From assembly GCA_945494195.1 (NCBI GenBank), contig CALYVJ010000094.1:1-6605 (forward strand): a stretch of DNA of 6,605 nt, written 5' to 3'. The translations under genes were made by a program, and so were the position numbers. The notes below the pieces were generated by a model. It searched no databases. It worked only from the letters and a program-made list of their open reading frames with translations, and was not told the DNA's origin. The stretch comes from an uncultured Selenomonas sp. (GTDB taxonomy: Bacteria > Bacillota > Negativicutes > Selenomonadales > Selenomonadaceae). Shown here in pieces: positions 5,014-6,605 of the stretch; position 1 is the stretch's first letter; each line of letters opens with the position of its first letter.

Positions 5014-6291
5014 ATGAAGAGAAGGACTTTTATTGCGGGGGGACTGGGGGCTTTGACGCTGCTGGCAGGTGGCATGTTTTTCGCCAAGAGCACCTGGTAC
5101 CGCAAGGCGGCTAATAGTGTCCGCAATCTGACTGGTGATTTGGATGCGCAGTTTTTGCGGCAGCTTATCACTGCCGATGCTGCCCATAGTCGGACCATTA
5201 TGTGGCAGGCGGAGGATGTTCTGGTAAATCCGGCCATCGAATACCGTGTTAAGGGGCAGGCGGAAGCTCAGCTCGTTCCTGCGCTGGAGGATTTATTCAC
5301 CGATGATGGCGTGAAGAACAATCAATATCTGGCGAACCTGCAAGACCTGCAGGCTGATACGGATTATGAGTACCGTGTGGTGACGGATACGGCTGCCAGC
5401 GGCTGGCATATGTTGCATACGGCGGGGACAGGGGAGTTTGAATGCTTGCTATTCCCCGATTCCCAGTCCAGCGACTATGGCGATTGGGAGGCATTAGCGC
5501 AAAATGCCGCCCAGCGCAATCCGCAGGCGGCATTCTTTATCAATATGGGCGATATCGTGGACAATGGCGAAGACCATACGCAATGGCAGGCCTGGTTTCA
5601 TGGCGTGAATGGCATGATTGACCGCATTCCCTTTGTGCCCTTGATGGGCAATCATGAAACTTATGACCAGAATTGGAAGGTGCGGCTGCCAGAGGCCTAT
5701 CTTCATTATTTCGTGGTGCCGGAAAACAACAGCCGGGATTTTTCCCGCTACTATTATTCCTTTGACTATAGCGATGTGCATTTCATGGTGCTCAACAGCC
5801 AGTGGGACGAAACTGAGGCGTTCAAGCCGGGCCTTATGGCAGAGCAGCTGAGCTGGCTGCGGGAAGATGCTGGCAGGAGCCGCAAGAAATGGAAAATCGT
5901 GCTGGTGCATAAGGATGTCTTGCAATACCGCATCCACAAACGTCCGGAACGGCAGGAAGGAATTTCGGATTTAGGCAGGAATTTCATGCCGCTGTTTGAT
6001 GAATTGGGCATTGATATTGTCTTTACTGCCCATCTGCATACCTATCGCAACCGGGGACATATCAAAAGCTTCAAGCGGGACAGCCAAGGCCCGCTTTATA
6101 TCCTGACGGGGGTGGCTGGCAATGTGCGTTATCCCGGCTTATGGATTGACCATCAGCTGGATGAGGTAGTGGCGCCCCAGCCCGAAACGGACAATTACCT
6201 TACCATGCAGGTGACGGACGAAGCGATAACGGTCAAATGTTTCCTGCCCGATGGACAGGTAATCGATACGGTAACGGTAACCAAAGCATAG
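5014..6291 (+). CDS. Exported calcineurin-type metallophosphoesterase, purple-acid-phosphatase-like
   Basis: Secreted or membrane-anchored phosphoesterase of 425 residues. The leader MKRRTFIAGG followed by a hydrophobic run to about residue 23 contains RRTFI, a twin-arginine-like motif; no lipobox cysteine is present, so it may stay as an N-terminal anchor. Residues about 40-140 form a fibronectin-like beta domain as in purple acid phosphatase N-termini. The catalytic domain shows the dimetal motifs in order: Asp149-Ser-Gln151, Gly179-Asp180-x-x-Asp183-Asn184, Gly212-Asn213-His214-Glu215, His299 in LVHKD, and His340-x-His342 in TAHLH. All metal ligands are present, so it should be active on phosphomonoesters or diesters. 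An AGGAAAAGAGAG purine tract precedes the ATG; only 23 bases separate it from the CMD-cupin stop, so they share a transcript. No terminator follows. Confidence 0.92.
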   Translation: MKRRTFIAGGLGALTLLAGGMFFAKSTWYRKAANSVRNLTGDLDAQFLRQLITADAAHSRTIMWQAEDVLVNPAIEYRVKGQAEAQLVPALEDLFTDDGVKNNQYLANLQDLQADTDYEYRVVTDTAASGWHMLHTAGTGEFECLLFPDSQSSDYGDWEALAQNAAQRNPQAAFFINMGDIVDNGEDHTQWQAWFHGVNGMIDRIPFVPLMGNHETYDQNWKVRLPEAYLHYFVVPENNSRDFSRYYYSFDYSDVHFMVLNSQWDETEAFKPGLMAEQLSWLREDAGRSRKKWKIVLVHKDVLQYRIHKRPERQEGISDLGRNFMPLFDELGIDIVFTAHLHTYRNRGHIKSFKRDSQGPLYILTGVAGNVRYPGLWIDHQLDEVVAPQPETDNYLTMQVTDEAITVKCFLPDGQVIDTVTVTKA

Positions 6292-6605
6292 ATCGCCGAG
6301 TTCACGCTCGGTGTCATCGCAAAGAACGAAGAAGGCCATGCTCGGGTAGCGGTTGTTCTGGAGCGTATATTCGAGCATGCCGACATCGCCCGAGGCATTG
6401 CCCAAGGATAGCACGGGCTGCTGGCCAATTTCGACGATATTGCTGATGGCTTTGCTGGTCTTGCCGTTTTCGCCGAGGAACTTATCGGTTCGGACAATCT
6501 TGTCTTGCTGCTTGTCGAAGGTATGCTTGTCCGGTGCTTCGCCGGGTTTCATGTCTGTGGTGGTGTAGGTGACATTGGAACCTAGGGGATTAGTTATTTC
6601 ATGAA
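6292..6605 (-). pseudogene. HAD-family phosphatase fragment, truncated at the C-terminus and cut by the window edge
   Basis: On the - strand the frame enters from beyond 6605 (reading HEITNPLGSNVTYTTTD) and gives recognisable HAD-like hydrolase sequence: GKTSKAISNI, GQQPVLSLGNASGDVGM (about 6423-6373), with the motif IV GNxSGD acidic residue, EYTLQNNRYPSMAFF and VLCDDTERELGD. The resemblance ends at that last Asp, codon 6294-6292. The frame then continues for 50 codons that are merely the antisense of the phosphoesterase gene, stopping at 6139. Relatives normally carry a further few tens of residues after this point (from memory of the family), so the gene is 3'-truncated. Whether the chimeric product is made or active is unknown; its start is outside the window. 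Confidence 0.75.

Noticed and set aside
6139..6291. Last 50 codons of the - strand HAD frame as real protein
   Set aside because: They are the antisense of the well-supported phosphoesterase end and show no HAD resemblance.

Overview
The window reads like chromosome from an anaerobic Negativicutes-type Firmicute (Selenomonas, Mitsuokella or Megamonas relatives). This rests on the overall look of the proteins, the purine-rich Shine-Dalgarno sites, the mixed AT-rich and GC-rich composition, and the grouping of an aldo/keto reductase, a DUF4405 membrane protein and a carboxymuconolactone-decarboxylase/cupin fusion. The taxonomic call is inference, not proof.

Left part (1-1416): the 3' end of a GntR/HutC-type regulator (UTRA domain), followed 30 bases later by a complete class I mannose-6-phosphate isomerase (manA). 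These look like one sugar-metabolism operon. A hairpin without a U-tract follows manA. Bases 1417-1669 have no convincing gene, but hold a short coding-like stretch interrupted by stops and a MerR-type promoter.

Middle part (1615-1969): a small transcription unit made of a 19-bp-spacer promoter, an unrecognised 84-residue ORF with a CxxC motif, and a strong intrinsic terminator. It may be a real small gene or the remnant of a larger one.

Right part (1980-6291): two adjacent transcription units on the + strand. The first has a perfect-consensus sigma-70 promoter (TTGACA-17-TATAAT) with two near-identical operator-like palindromes 45 bp apart. A structured leader of about 147 nt follows, containing a 15-codon overlapping upstream ORF, then an aldo/keto reductase and a six-helix DUF4405 protein carrying two H-x13-H pairs. 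The second unit starts at a second MerR-type promoter that closely matches the first, with a perfect 9+2+9 inverted repeat in its 19-bp spacer. It encodes an exported carboxymuconolactone-decarboxylase/cupin fusion and an exported calcineurin-type phosphoesterase with a twin-arginine-like leader. The genes suggest a cell-envelope redox module: a cytosolic NAD(P)H oxidoreductase, a possible b-haem membrane protein, and two exported enzymes. No MerR regulator is in the window.

Right edge (6292-6605): a 3'-truncated HAD-family phosphatase on the - strand. Its recognisable sequence stops exactly at the base after the phosphoesterase stop codon, which marks a rearrangement junction.
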